DNA of 64,000 nt from Sulfitobacter sp. SK012 (lineage in GTDB: Bacteria > Pseudomonadota > Alphaproteobacteria > Rhodobacterales > Rhodobacteraceae): assembly GCF_003352085.1 (NCBI RefSeq), contig NZ_CP025804.1:248001-312000 (forward strand), in the 5' to 3' direction. A program made the position numbers and the translations under genes. The notes below the pieces were generated by a model, which had not been told where the DNA came from, ran no database searches, and saw only the letters and a list, made by a program, of their open reading frames with translations. Numbering within the stretch: the stretch's first letter is position 1; each line of letters starts with the position of its first letter. Positions 18,164-28,868 of this stretch are shown here, one piece after another.

Positions 18164-19108
18164 CTATCTATCCTTCACTGCCCTGTGCAGCGCGTCTTTG
18201 AAGGCATGCCCAGCAGGTGAGAGGCTGTTGTCGCTGCGGTACGTCAGTCCGATGGGGCTTTGACCAAATGGGACATCCCAATCCAGCACCGATAAGTACC
18301 CATTCTCAACATCTTGCTGAATCACTTCGGCGGGCATCAAACCGATCCAGTCACTGGATTGAAGCAGTGCCCTATTGGCCAGATATGACACCGATTCAAT
18401 TGCAAAGGGGGGCGAATATTGGTGTTGGCTGATAAAGAACTGGTCGACTTGCCGGCGCAACGTTGTCTCAAGCGGGGGCAATATCCAACCAAAAGGTTTA
18501 ATGCGTTCAAAAGGTAATGATTTTGCATGTGCCAATGGATGGTCGTTGCCGACGACAGCGATCACGCGGTCCTCAAAGAGTTTCTCCTGCAGCAATTTGT
18601 TGCGATGTCGGTGTGAAGGTAGCCTTCCTACAACAAGATCAATCTCGCCCGAAAGTAAGGCGGGCATCAGAACTTCGTTGGTCCCCTCACTAATCTTGAT
18701 CGCAACTTTGGGACGTTCACGCAGGACTGTAGTGATTGCAGCGGGCAACAGTTTGGTCGAGGCGGCAAGCAGCGTACCGACGATGACACGTCCGCTATTA
18801 CCTTCATTCAAATCATCCAATTCTTGCGCGGCGCTGGACACTTGCGCGAAGATTAACTTGCCATGCCGGATCAACGTATCGCCAAATACAGTGGGGACAA
18901 CGCCTCGGTTTGTGCGTGTAAAAAGTTTGACCTCAAAATCGATTTCGAGGTCCTGTATCATCTTGGTGGCAGCGGGCTGCGATATCCCCAGTTCGCGTGC
19001 GGCATTCTGAATGTTGCCATGACTGCCGACAGCGACCAGCAGACGGAGCTGTCGCAGTTTCAATCGTGTCAAAGCGCGGTCGACGATGCGGGATTGTTTG
19101 GCAATCAT
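18164..19108 (-). CDS. LysR family transcriptional regulator
   Basis: 314 residues. The N-terminal winged helix is clear: LRQLRLLVAVGSHGNIQNAARELGISQPAATKMIQDLE, followed by KLFTRTNRGVVPTVFG. A periplasmic-binding-like effector domain follows. Its start overlaps the stop of the aspartate-dehydrogenase-like gene by four bases. It probably activates the flanking catabolic genes on both sides, since matching T-N11-A dyads lie before the aldehyde dehydrogenase and in the divergent promoter. The effector is probably the aromatic substrate or a pathway intermediate. Confidence 0.9.
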   Translation of the reverse strand: MIAKQSRIVDRALTRLKLRQLRLLVAVGSHGNIQNAARELGISQPAATKMIQDLEIDFEVKLFTRTNRGVVPTVFGDTLIRHGKLIFAQVSSAAQELDDLNEGNSGRVIVGTLLAASTKLLPAAITTVLRERPKVAIKISEGTNEVLMPALLSGEIDLVVGRLPSHRHRNKLLQEKLFEDRVIAVVGNDHPLAHAKSLPFERIKPFGWILPPLETTLRRQVDQFFISQHQYSPPFAIESVSYLANRALLQSSDWIGLMPAEVIQQDVENGYLSVLDWDVPFGQSPIGLTYRSDNSLSPAGHAFKDALHRAVKDR

Positions 19109-19881
19109 AGCGTTACTGTCCCGGCGATATTGTCCAATTTGCTGAGCACACTCATCGCCGCAAGGGCGGAGCTGCGTGGGTTGTCCGGTAAAGACTGCCC
19201 ACTGATCTGAAAGCGAAAACTGCCGAAATCACCTGTGGCCTCGATCTCATGGATATTGGAGGAGATATCAGCATCAGCGATGAGGCGAACATGTGTTTTA
19301 TCAAAGCCGACACCGGCGAGGGCAACCGCCGCTGCCACGTTAGCATTTTTGGGATAGGCAAGTGCTGCTTCGCGGGCGGTTCCCTCAAAGTGGATTTGTG
19401 CGCCACTCTTCAGCGAACCCAGGTCAATTTTTTGTTCAGCAGGTGATCCTTGCCAACCAATTGGTGGTTTGCGCCCCACATATGTCACCTGCTCCAATTG
19501 CCCAACGCGCGCCGCTTGCAGGCAATCCAACGCACCAATGGCACCGCTTGCCAAATGCAATTTGGCACCGCCCTCATTTGCAGCCGCTTCAAGCGATTGC
19601 AACACATTTTGTTCAGCCAACGCACCAAGCGAGACCGTGATCATATCGATCCCACGCCGCAGAACCGCTGGTCCATGTGCTGCAAGCGCTGCGTGTCCCG
19701 CACAATCGATCACCAAATCAAGATCATCCGGTAGGTCCTGAACCGAGCCCACATAGAGGCCCGGGTTTTCGGCAACCCGTGTCGGCCGCATAAGAACTGC
19801 ATCAATCTGATGGGGTCGTTGCTCCAACGCGTTACGCACGTATGTTGCAATCGCACCGTTACCGATCAATCCTATTTTCAT
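19105..19881 (-). CDS. L-aspartate dehydrogenase-like NAD(P)-dependent oxidoreductase
   Basis: 258 residues matching the aspartate dehydrogenase (NadX) family: Rossmann start KIGLIGNGAIATYV, DCAGHAALAAHGPAVLRRG, LASGAIGALDCLQAARVG near residue 115, and the C-terminal AYPKNANVAAAVALAGVGFDKTHVRLIAD. Characterised members deaminate or form L-aspartate, mainly for NAD synthesis or aspartate breakdown. Here it sits in a catabolic unit with an aminoaromatic dioxygenase, so a related role in removing nitrogen from an amino or imino acid intermediate is possible (inference). Confidence 0.8.
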   Translation of the reverse strand: MKIGLIGNGAIATYVRNALEQRPHQIDAVLMRPTRVAENPGLYVGSVQDLPDDLDLVIDCAGHAALAAHGPAVLRRGIDMITVSLGALAEQNVLQSLEAAANEGGAKLHLASGAIGALDCLQAARVGQLEQVTYVGRKPPIGWQGSPAEQKIDLGSLKSGAQIHFEGTAREAALAYPKNANVAAAVALAGVGFDKTHVRLIADADISSNIHEIEATGDFGSFRFQISGQSLPDNPRSSALAAMSVLSKLDNIAGTVTL

Positions 19882-19930
19882 AGTTCTATCCCTTCGTTGA
19901 TCTTGATCTAAACGAAATTGACCGCGTTTT

Positions 19931-19951
19931 GATATAGATAATAGTGATATC
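19931..19951. promoter_or_regulatory. LysR-type T-N11-A box in the divergent promoter
   Basis: GATAT-N11-ATATC is a perfect 5-bp dyad in the gap between the aspartate-dehydrogenase-like gene (minus) and the lyase gene (plus). Spacing and sequence resemble the box before the aldehyde dehydrogenase. Confidence 0.55.
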
Positions 19952-20039
19952 TAATTTTACTGTTTCGGGTTGGCATCACGGATACGATCCGGCCTTCTTG
20001 TCGTCGGATACACAGGCTCTCCAACATAGGCTTTGCTCA

Positions 20040-20993
20040 ATGAAATATACCAAACATAATGCCAAAGACTACGCACGTGAGAACATGACAGGGATTTGGG
20101 CTGCGGCCTTAAACCCGTTCAATGACGATCTTTCATTGGATGAAGTTGGGTTGCGGTCCAACATTCGTCACTGGATCGATGACCTGAAGATACAGGGATT
20201 GTTCGTGGCTGGTAAGCAAGGCGAGTTCTTTTCGATGAGCCTTGAAGAGCGCAAGCGAAATTTCGAAATCGCAGTGGATGAATGCGCCGGCAAGGTTGGG
20301 GTCATCGTTTCAGTCTCTGACCAGAACATGGATACGGCCTTGGAGCTCGCGCATCACGCCCAGAACTGCGGCGCAGATTACATTGTACTTCATGCGCCGG
20401 TGCTCAGTTTTGTCCACGATCGAGGTGAGGTTTTGTATCAATATTACAAGACGTTTTGCGATCAGTTGGATATCGGTATCGCAATGTGGAGCCATCCAGA
20501 CAGCGGTTATCTTATGCAGCCTGAAGAATGCGCTCGGATCGCTGAGCTCCCCAACATCGTCGCGATTAAATACTCGGTCCCGCGCGAAATGTATGTGAAA
20601 TTGCACCATATGATTGGTGACAAAATACAGGTCTCTACCTCTCTCGAGGATGATTGGCTGGACAACATCGAAGAGCTTGGTTGGCGTTTGTACCTTTGCT
20701 CTTCTCCGCCGTATCAGTTGCAAACAGCCAACGATATGCGAATGCACGAATACACCCAGCTCGCCTTCGCAGGTAAGTTCGATGAGGCTCGCAAGGTACG
20801 CGATAGCCTTGAACCTGTGCGAAATGCGATGAAACAATCTAAGCCAGCCGGTAAGCCGACGGCGTTTGGAAAGTACTGGCAAGAGCTCTTGGGTCAAGCT
20901 GGCGGACGGGTTCGCAGTCCTATGCTGGAACTAGATGAAACAGAAAAAGCAGCCATCCGAAGTGCGTTTGAGAGTTGTGGTTTAAAGCCATAA
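20040..20993 (+). CDS. DHDPS/NAL superfamily lyase, possible hydratase-aldolase
   Basis: 317 residues, class I aldolase barrel. The Schiff-base lysine is in IVAIKYSVP, and KQGEFFSMSLEERKR replaces the usual GTTGE-type loop. True dihydrodipicolinate synthases are about 290 residues; the longer C-terminus and this altered loop fit other branches, which include hydratase-aldolases acting on aromatic ring-cleavage products. The start at 20040 is the first ATG giving a family-like N-terminus; an internal ATG at 20085 (MTGIWAAALNP) is an alternative. It opens an operon with the dioxygenase and TRAP genes. Confidence 0.75.
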   Translation: MKYTKHNAKDYARENMTGIWAAALNPFNDDLSLDEVGLRSNIRHWIDDLKIQGLFVAGKQGEFFSMSLEERKRNFEIAVDECAGKVGVIVSVSDQNMDTALELAHHAQNCGADYIVLHAPVLSFVHDRGEVLYQYYKTFCDQLDIGIAMWSHPDSGYLMQPEECARIAELPNIVAIKYSVPREMYVKLHHMIGDKIQVSTSLEDDWLDNIEELGWRLYLCSSPPYQLQTANDMRMHEYTQLAFAGKFDEARKVRDSLEPVRNAMKQSKPAGKPTAFGKYWQELLGQAGGRVRSPMLELDETEKAAIRSAFESCGLKP

Positions 20994-21081
20994 TCGCGGA
21001 GGCATGATATAACCAAATCGGATAGCTAATTACCCACTTATTCTTTGCGGTTATTGGCAAAGTCACGGAAGTTTTTGGTAA

Positions 21082-22644
<1,563 letters not shown>

Positions 22645-22663
22645 CGAAACCTAATTTGCGGAC

Positions 22664-22694
22664 AAGGGCGCGGGTCGAACTCGCGCCCTTTTTT
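22664..22694 (+). terminator. Intra-operon hairpin between dctP and dctQ
   Basis: AAGGGCGCG pairs perfectly with CGCGCCCTT around a nine-base loop and continues into T residues, with the dctQ ribosome binding site just after. It probably lets most transcripts stop after dctP, giving an excess of binding protein over membrane subunits. Confidence 0.8.
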
Positions 22695-22705
22695 ATGGAG
22701 AACGG

Positions 22706-23242
22706 ATGATGCTCTACCGCGTATCTGCAGCATGGGCGCGAATTGAACTTTGGGCGGCAGCGTTTTTGGCGGTCTGCGTTACATTTCTTGTTCTACTCAA
22801 CGTTGCCACGCGCAACACGGGCAACGCGCTGTTCTGGGTGGATGAGCTTGCGATCTACGCGATGGCGTGGATGACATTCTTGGGTGCCTCAGCTGCGTTG
22901 CATCACCGCAATTCTGTCGCGATCACACTGCTGCCCGATGCAGTGTCGCCGCGCGTCAAAGCGGTGACAATCAAAATCGTCGACATCATCGTTTTTGCCT
23001 TTGCTTTGGCAATGCTATGGTTTTGCTGGCGCTGGTTTATGCCCCTCGAATTCGCCCGATCTGGCTTTGATAGTAAGGTCTTCCAAGGCAACACGTTCAA
23101 TTTCATATACGCTGAACCAACTTCGACGCTCGGCGTTCCAAAGTATGTTTTTTGGGCTGTCATGTGGCTTTTTGCATTAGGCGCCACATTGCATTCCGCA
23201 ATGCACCTGCTCGGCGCGCGTCCACGGGATGAACAGTCGTGA
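22706..23242 (+). CDS. dctQ: TRAP transporter small membrane subunit DctQ
   Basis: 178 residues with four hydrophobic segments (about 18-38, 50-68, 90-110 and 148-168) and the DctQ block WVDELAIYAMAWMTFLGASAALHHRNSV. It pairs with the large DctM subunit, whose GTG start overlaps its stop codon. GGAG precedes tandem ATG codons. Confidence 0.9.
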   Translation: MMLYRVSAAWARIELWAAAFLAVCVTFLVLLNVATRNTGNALFWVDELAIYAMAWMTFLGASAALHHRNSVAITLLPDAVSPRVKAVTIKIVDIIVFAFALAMLWFCWRWFMPLEFARSGFDSKVFQGNTFNFIYAEPTSTLGVPKYVFWAVMWLFALGATLHSAMHLLGARPRDEQS

Positions 23243-24498
23243 GCCCTATCGTCTTCTTGGCTGCATTGTTTCTTTCTGTCCCAGTGGCAATCGTGCTGGT
23301 CATCACGGCGGTTTGGTACATCTGGGAAAGCGGAAACACAGTCCTCTACGACAGCTTTGCCCAAAAGATGTTTGGCGGATTGGAAAACTACGGCCTGTTG
23401 GCGATTCCACTGTTCATGCTGACCGGGGAGTTGATGAACGAAGGCGGTATGACCAAACGCCTGGTGAATATGGCCCGCGTTTTTGTCGGAGGGTTCAGGG
23501 GTGGATTGGCATATATAAACTTGCTGACCAACATGTTTATGGCCGCAATAATTGGATCAGCCACAGCCCAGATTGCTGTTATGTCGCGCGCCATGGTGCC
23601 TGCGATGGAAGCTGAGGGCTACGAGAAAGGGTTTGCTGCCGCCACGACTGCGGCCGGGGGCCTACTCGCCCCGGTCATTCCGCCTTCGATGATGTTCGTT
23701 ATTTTTGGCGTCTTGGCGCAAGTCCCAATCGGAGAGATGTTCATTGCCGGAATTATTCCGGGCATGCTTTTGGCGATGGCTTTTGCCTTGGTGATCGCAA
23801 TCGTAGGTTGGCAGCAGCAATTCCCAAAAGGCGTCTGGATGTCACGAAAAGACGCAACTCGCGCTGTGCTCGAGGCATTGCCAGCTCTTTTGATCCCTAT
23901 GGCGATTATCGGGGGCATCCTCTTCGGCGTCGCTACCCCAACAGAGTCTGCCGCCATCGCATCCCTCATCGCTTTTGTCGTTGGTTGGCTCGTTTACGGT
24001 GACTTAAGACCAAGCCATTTGGGAGAGATGTTCAAGCGCACTGCTGTGAACGCTTCAATGATCATCTTCATGATCTCGGCCGCGAGCGTTTTCGGTTGGG
24101 TCATAATCTACGAGGAGCTGCCGCAAAAACTTGCAGGGCTGATCACGTCGATCACATCCGACCCGTTCGTGTTCTTCCTTATCGTCAATCTTGCTTTGCT
24201 GCTTGTTGGGATGGTGATCGATGGCATCGCGGCGATTATCTTGATCACGCCTATCCTGTTGCCCATTGCCGTAGGGAATTACGATATCAGCCCCTATCAA
24301 TTTGGTGTCGTCGTTTGCTTGAACCTCGTCCTTGGGCTTTTAACGCCACCTGTTGGGATCGGTCTCTATATCGCATCTTCCATGAGTGACACGCCGCCTG
24401 GCGTCATTCTAAAAGCTCTTTGGCCCTTTTTGCTGGCTGTGGCTTTGGTTCTGATTTTGCTGAGCTATTTCGCAAGTCTATCCACAATGCTGATCTAA
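23239..24498 (+). CDS. dctM: TRAP transporter large permease DctM
   Basis: 419-residue, many-span membrane protein that couples solute uptake to sodium entry. The family blocks AIPLFMLTGELMNEGGMTKRLVNMA, AIIGSATAQIAVMSRAMVPAM and LLAPVIPPSMMFVIFG are clear, as is the C-terminal LGLLTPPVGIGLYI. A GTG start overlaps dctQ (GTGA). Last gene of the LysR-unit plus-strand operon; the next gene is convergent 17 bases away. Confidence 0.92.
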   Translation: MSPIVFLAALFLSVPVAIVLVITAVWYIWESGNTVLYDSFAQKMFGGLENYGLLAIPLFMLTGELMNEGGMTKRLVNMARVFVGGFRGGLAYINLLTNMFMAAIIGSATAQIAVMSRAMVPAMEAEGYEKGFAAATTAAGGLLAPVIPPSMMFVIFGVLAQVPIGEMFIAGIIPGMLLAMAFALVIAIVGWQQQFPKGVWMSRKDATRAVLEALPALLIPMAIIGGILFGVATPTESAAIASLIAFVVGWLVYGDLRPSHLGEMFKRTAVNASMIIFMISAASVFGWVIIYEELPQKLAGLITSITSDPFVFFLIVNLALLLVGMVIDGIAAIILITPILLPIAVGNYDISPYQFGVVVCLNLVLGLLTPPVGIGLYIASSMSDTPPGVILKALWPFLLAVALVLILLSYFASLSTMLI

Positions 24499-24515
24499 AC
24501 TGTGGCTGCCTAAAC

Positions 24516-25382
24516 TTAGTCCGCTGCTAGTGTGACGTCAAAGTTCACGTAAAGAAACGGATCAGACACATTTCCCGAAAGAACCATCCCATCTGGGAAT
24601 GCAGCTGCCTGTTTCTCTTCGTACTTCATAACTAGATCATTCCGGACGCCAAAGACTGTGTCTTGATCCAGGTAGGGATCATCATTTGGAAACACCTCGG
24701 TCACCAGAGTTTTGAAGCCCGGCGCTTTGACGATATAATGTAGATGTGATGGCCGCCACGGATGCCGGCCACAAGCATTCAAAATATCGCCTACAGGGCC
24801 ATCTGTCGGAACCGTATATTCGACGGGTTTGACCGTCGTGAATGCATACCGCCCATCGTCTCCAACCGTCATCAGGCCGTGGAAGGAAAACGTATCCTGT
24901 TCGTCATCTTGGCTGGCATAAAGCCCGTTTGGTGCGGTCTGCCAAATATCGATTTCTGCGTTTGGAATTGGTTTCCCGTCGGTGTCGCGAATAACCCCTT
25001 CGGCCAACAACATCGGCCCACCAAAGTGTCGCTTCATGTCTCCGCCAACAGCCAATTCGGGAGCGCCTGACACATGGAAAGGACCAAGAACCGAAGATGA
25101 TGTCGCATCAGCGTTTGAATGCAGCATGTCCACCAAGGACGAGAGGCCCAACACGTCGGAGGCCAAGATAAACTCGTGTCGGTCTTCTGTTTCGATCGCA
25201 GCGCATCCCTCAAGAAAGGCGATGCCGGTGCGCCATTCCTCATGGCTCAAGTTTACGTCGCGGGCAAAGTCATGCAGGTGCTGCACCAAAGACCCCATGA
25301 CTTCGCGCATCCGTGGGTCCATCTCATTTGACATATACCCTTTGAAGACGTCTGTAATGTTTTCGGCTGTGACGTTACGCAT
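24516..25382 (-). CDS. Intradiol ring-cleavage dioxygenase (catechol/hydroxyquinol 1,2-dioxygenase type)
   Basis: 288 residues. The non-haem Fe(III) ligands are Tyr155 (NGLYASQ), Tyr189 (EYTVPTDGPVG) and His213/His215 (RPSHLHYIV). The N-terminal helical dimerisation region and SSVLGPFHV fit the hydroxyquinol/catechol 1,2-dioxygenase branch rather than protocatechuate 3,4-dioxygenase. It would open a catechol or hydroxyquinol ring between the hydroxyls. AAGGAAA precedes ATG. It is the last gene of the FAH-to-TRAP minus-strand operon. No maleylacetate reductase or muconate cycloisomerase gene is beside it. Confidence 0.88.
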   Translation of the reverse strand: MRNVTAENITDVFKGYMSNEMDPRMREVMGSLVQHLHDFARDVNLSHEEWRTGIAFLEGCAAIETEDRHEFILASDVLGLSSLVDMLHSNADATSSSVLGPFHVSGAPELAVGGDMKRHFGGPMLLAEGVIRDTDGKPIPNAEIDIWQTAPNGLYASQDDEQDTFSFHGLMTVGDDGRYAFTTVKPVEYTVPTDGPVGDILNACGRHPWRPSHLHYIVKAPGFKTLVTEVFPNDDPYLDQDTVFGVRNDLVMKYEEKQAAAFPDGMVLSGNVSDPFLYVNFDVTLAAD

Positions 25383-25393
25383 GACAGGTTTCC

Positions 25394-26698
25394 TTAAAGA
25401 AGAGCGAGGCTTAGGATTGGGAATTCAATCAGGATAAACAACGCAATCAACATGACAAAGGCGAAGGGCAATGCGCCCATAAAGACGTCTTTTAGCGATA
25501 TGCGGTCATCATTGATCGTCGATTTGATGACAAAACACGATATGCCTAGCGGCGGTGTGAGCAGACCAATTTCCGCGCCAACAACGGTGATAATCCCGAA
25601 CCAAATTAGCGACATATCCATCGCTTCGACCAGAGGCAAAAACAGCGGGACCACGATCAAAATGATCGATGCGGTGTCTAGCAGGGTTCCGAGAAATAAC
25701 ATCAAGAGCACGTAAAGGATCATAATTGTCCAGAACGATGCCTCGTTGACGGCCAACAGGTCTTGCAGTTGGTTTGGCAGTCCTGCCAAGCCGAGCATGC
25801 GACTGTAGATGGAGGCCGCAGTAATCAAAAATAGGATCGCGGCCGTGATGTGCCCGGTTTCAAGCAAAGCTTCCCAAAAAGTCTTCATCGTCATCGAACG
25901 GCGAACCATTGCGATCACAAGAGCGACCAAACCACCGGCGGCGCCCGCTTCCACGGCCGTCAGCCAACCTGTGTAGATGCCGCCAAGAACGACTGTGATC
26001 AATCCCACCGTTGGGAGTGTCTTGGATGCGATTTCGCGGCGTGACATCCACTCGGTATCCTGAACGACGCGTCCACCGACAAATCTGGGTGTGTAGCGGG
26101 CCATGAACCAAATCGCGCCGACATAGAACACTGCAAGCATGATGCCTGGAATGACCCCGGCAAGAAACATATCGCCAACGGATTGTTCCGCTACAAACGA
26201 GTAGATAATCAGCATCGCAGAGGGCGGAATGATCATACCCAAGACCGACGACCCTGCGACGACGCCAACCGCAAAGCGTGGGTTGTAATCTTGGGCCATC
26301 ATCTGCGGAACAGAGACCTTGGTGAACACAGAAGCTGACGCAATCGACGACCCGGTGACCGCCGCAAACACGGCATTCGCGCCAACCGTCGCCATGCCAA
26401 TTCCGCCTTTCACTTTGCGGAAACGCATGGTCATGACTTCATAGATATCGCGGCCCAATCCCGCCTTGGACACAATGAGCCCCATAAAGGTGAACAGCGG
26501 TATCGTGGCAAAGCTGTATTCCATCGCGCTGTCGCCTACGGCGACTTTCAGCAGGTTCAAAGACAACGTGAAATTGTCACGCATCAACCAGATTGAGACC
26601 AAAGACACGGAACCAAGGGCAATGGGAATATACATGCCTGAATAGATCAGGAAAATAATTGCGGCGACCGAAATCAGGCCAATTTCGATCGGGCTCAT
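25394..26698 (-). CDS. dctM: TRAP transporter large permease DctM (second system)
   Basis: 434 residues, multi-span. Family blocks include ATIPLFTFMGLIVSKAGLGRDIYEV, GSSIASASVFTKVSVPQMM and SSVLGMIIPPSAMLIIY, with LLTPPLGISCFVIKS near the end. Its start overlaps dctQ (ATGA). It belongs to the GntR-unit operon upstream of the intradiol dioxygenase, so it may bring in that enzyme's substrate or its precursor, or malonate. Confidence 0.92.
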   Translation of the reverse strand: MSPIEIGLISVAAIIFLIYSGMYIPIALGSVSLVSIWLMRDNFTLSLNLLKVAVGDSAMEYSFATIPLFTFMGLIVSKAGLGRDIYEVMTMRFRKVKGGIGMATVGANAVFAAVTGSSIASASVFTKVSVPQMMAQDYNPRFAVGVVAGSSVLGMIIPPSAMLIIYSFVAEQSVGDMFLAGVIPGIMLAVFYVGAIWFMARYTPRFVGGRVVQDTEWMSRREIASKTLPTVGLITVVLGGIYTGWLTAVEAGAAGGLVALVIAMVRRSMTMKTFWEALLETGHITAAILFLITAASIYSRMLGLAGLPNQLQDLLAVNEASFWTIMILYVLLMLFLGTLLDTASIILIVVPLFLPLVEAMDMSLIWFGIITVVGAEIGLLTPPLGISCFVIKSTINDDRISLKDVFMGALPFAFVMLIALFILIEFPILSLALL

Positions 26699-27246
26699 GG
26701 GTGCGGCTCTTCATTTTCCGGGGCGCGGAGAAGCTCTGGCCGATCCTGCGCCGTGATGACTTTGAGTACGAAGATCACACACGACAGGGCGCAGCCTGAG
26801 GCAATGACCAGTTTTATCGGCCACCATGGAACGGTAAATACGCCCGGTACGCCAAAATAATCTTTTGTATCCCACATATGCAGGAATTCGGGGAACATGA
26901 TGTAGGCGATCAGCCCCATGAAAATCGCAGATACTGCGTTGATGATACGGCGCAACGTCGCGGCTGATTTCGGTCGGGTGCGGTGCATTAGGTTCAAGAA
27001 GCCATCTGAGCGTGTCAGGCGGTCAACCCGCACCACATCAGCCAATTGTAGGAACACGATAAAGACGACCGAAAGCTGAACGATTTCGTAGGTGCCTTTG
27101 AGTGGCGCGTTGAAAACCCCACGCGCCACAACGTCAATGTTTAGGATTGCCACCAGCCCCAGAACCGCAAGGGTTCCGGCGGCGTTGGCGGCAATCGCTA
27201 GAGTATTGGCGACCCGAGACAGGGCCGTTACAGCAGGCTTTAGCAT
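26695..27246 (-). CDS. dctQ: TRAP transporter small membrane subunit DctQ (second system)
   Basis: 183 residues with four hydrophobic segments and the DctQ-type LNIDVVARGVFNAPLKGTYEIVQLSVVFIVFLQLADVVR. It overlaps dctM by four bases and lies 31 bases after dctP. GGAG upstream supports ATG at 27246. The tail (RPELLRAPENEEPHP) is polar and cytoplasmic. Confidence 0.88.
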   Translation of the reverse strand: MLKPAVTALSRVANTLAIAANAAGTLAVLGLVAILNIDVVARGVFNAPLKGTYEIVQLSVVFIVFLQLADVVRVDRLTRSDGFLNLMHRTRPKSAATLRRIINAVSAIFMGLIAYIMFPEFLHMWDTKDYFGVPGVFTVPWWPIKLVIASGCALSCVIFVLKVITAQDRPELLRAPENEEPHP

Positions 27247-27277
27247 GATCAGGCTCCTCTCTTGGGTCGTCGTTTAG

Positions 27278-28351
27278 TTAGGGCTGGGTCCAGTCGCGGA
27301 CGCCTGTGAAACCAGCGGCGTCAAGCTTGCCTAGATACGCTTCAATCATCTCAGTACCCGCTTCGCCATTGTCGTTCAGCGTCGCTGCCAGTTCTTGCGC
27401 GATGTTTGGCATTGCGGCTGCCCAAGCAGCTCGGTCTGCATCAGACACTTCGATGATGGTGCCACCAGCAGCAATATACGCAGCTTCGGCCGCTGCAGCG
27501 CGGTCCATCGCGATGCCAGCCAAATGATCCCGGTAGTCGATTGCCACAGCTTGAAGAACGCCTTTGACCTCATCGGGCAAACCGTCCCAATAATCTTTGT
27601 TCACTGTGATCGTCTTTGAATTCACGGCACCAAGATCTGCTCGCAACATGTATGGAGCAACCTCAGAGATTTTGAATGTTGCAGCGGCTTCTGGCCAAAG
27701 TTGTGCCGCGTCCACAAGACCCGTTTGCAGCATGTTGTAAAAGTCCGTCAGACCGCCACGCACACCAGCCGCGTCCTTGATACCTTCAAGATAGCGCAGG
27801 TTCATGCCCGCGCCTGCAACCTTCATGCCCTCTAGATCAGCCAAGCTACTGACTTCGGTCGTTGAGAAAACTTGGTAGCTGTTGAGCACAACGCCGGTCG
27901 CCAAGTAGACTTGGTTTTGGGCGGTAAATTCATTCTGCATCGCAGGGAATTCGCGCGCGATTTCGTCCACGGCACGGGCCACGGCGCGGGCGTCAGTCGA
28001 CACAAACGGCGTCACAGACGCGAGGCCTTGGCTTGGCAGTTTGGATGAATGGAAAATGGTTGTGACGATACCGATATCGCCCAAACCTAACTGCACACCT
28101 TCCAGAACGCCTTTGGGCTTTACGATGGAACCACCGTAATTTTCTTGCCAGCTCATCTGATAATTGCCGGTTTCCGCAAGGCGACGATCCACCTCGGGGA
28201 TGAAAAAGGCTGTGAACTCTTTTACCCAAAGCGCGCGCGCGGGATAACCATCAATCACAACCGCGGAGATTTTTTCCTGTGCGGCGACGGGCAGGGCCGT
28301 CATCGTAGCGAGCGCAGCGCCGATTAGGCTGCGTCTTGTCCAGTTCATCAT
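27278..28351 (-). CDS. dctP: TRAP transporter solute-binding protein DctP (second system)
   Basis: 357 residues with a signal peptide carrying a twin-arginine-like RRSLIGAALATMTALPVAAQ. The mature part has TRAP-type features (GVLEGVQLGLGDIGIV near residue 80, VSSLADLEGMKVAGAGMNLRYLEG near 165). It is only distantly like the other DctP in this window, so the two systems should bind different acids. GGGAGG seven bases before an ATG favours 28351; ATG codons at 28357 and 28348 are alternatives. Confidence 0.85.
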   Translation of the reverse strand: MMNWTRRSLIGAALATMTALPVAAQEKISAVVIDGYPARALWVKEFTAFFIPEVDRRLAETGNYQMSWQENYGGSIVKPKGVLEGVQLGLGDIGIVTTIFHSSKLPSQGLASVTPFVSTDARAVARAVDEIAREFPAMQNEFTAQNQVYLATGVVLNSYQVFSTTEVSSLADLEGMKVAGAGMNLRYLEGIKDAAGVRGGLTDFYNMLQTGLVDAAQLWPEAAATFKISEVAPYMLRADLGAVNSKTITVNKDYWDGLPDEVKGVLQAVAIDYRDHLAGIAMDRAAAAEAAYIAAGGTIIEVSDADRAAWAAAMPNIAQELAATLNDNGEAGTEMIEAYLGKLDAAGFTGVRDWTQP

Positions 28352-28396
28352 TTTCATTCCTCCCAGAAAGTCGGGCATGTGGCCCGTGTTGGTTGA

Positions 28397-28855
28397 CTAG
28401 TTTGTCTTCACCCAATTCACCGTCAGATCCGTGCCTGCCGCTTCAAACAGTTTGGCAATGGCGCAGAATTTAGAGGTGTCTTGGCCCACCTGTGTCAGCT
28501 CTTGTTGGCTTGCAGGTGTGTTGCAATTCACCGTCAGGGTCATTGCGGGAAACGGCACGTCGATCTCTTCTTGCATAAGCACGCCGCGCCGGTCGAATTG
28601 ACAGTTTGCGTCGATAGTGACGTCACCAAGATCCACGCCCAAGCGGTGCGCGCATTTGTGACCGATCACGTTCGTGCATGCGATCAAGGCGGTCATCGCG
28701 GCCTCGGTTGGGGATGGCCCTAGATTTGTGCCGCCGCGCTCGACGGGTTCGTCGATCACAACATTCAAATCGCGCACTGGAATTTCTGTGCGCGAATGTG
28801 TTGGGCAATGCGCCGTCGCTCGGTAGGTCACAACGGTTTTCATTTTCATGGCCAT
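28397..28855 (-). CDS. OsmC family protein
   Basis: 152 residues with the OsmC/Ohr pattern: PVRDLNVVIDEPVERGGTNLGPSPTEAAMTALIACTNVIGHKCAHRLG holds one redox cysteine (Cys60), and DTSKFCAIAKLFEAAG the second (Cys131). Such proteins reduce organic peroxides, but many are uncharacterised. It lies between the nitroreductase and dctP in the GntR-unit operon and may protect against oxidants produced by ring cleavage, or serve another thiol reaction. Confidence 0.8.
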   Translation of the reverse strand: MAMKMKTVVTYRATAHCPTHSRTEIPVRDLNVVIDEPVERGGTNLGPSPTEAAMTALIACTNVIGHKCAHRLGVDLGDVTIDANCQFDRRGVLMQEEIDVPFPAMTLTVNCNTPASQQELTQVGQDTSKFCAIAKLFEAAGTDLTVNWVKTN

Positions 28856-28868
28856 AAGGTCCCCCTAT

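Noticed and set aside
20040..20993. Biosynthetic dapA (dihydrodipicolinate synthase)
   Set aside because: The loop motif is altered (GKQGEF), the protein is longer than DapA, and the context is catabolic.
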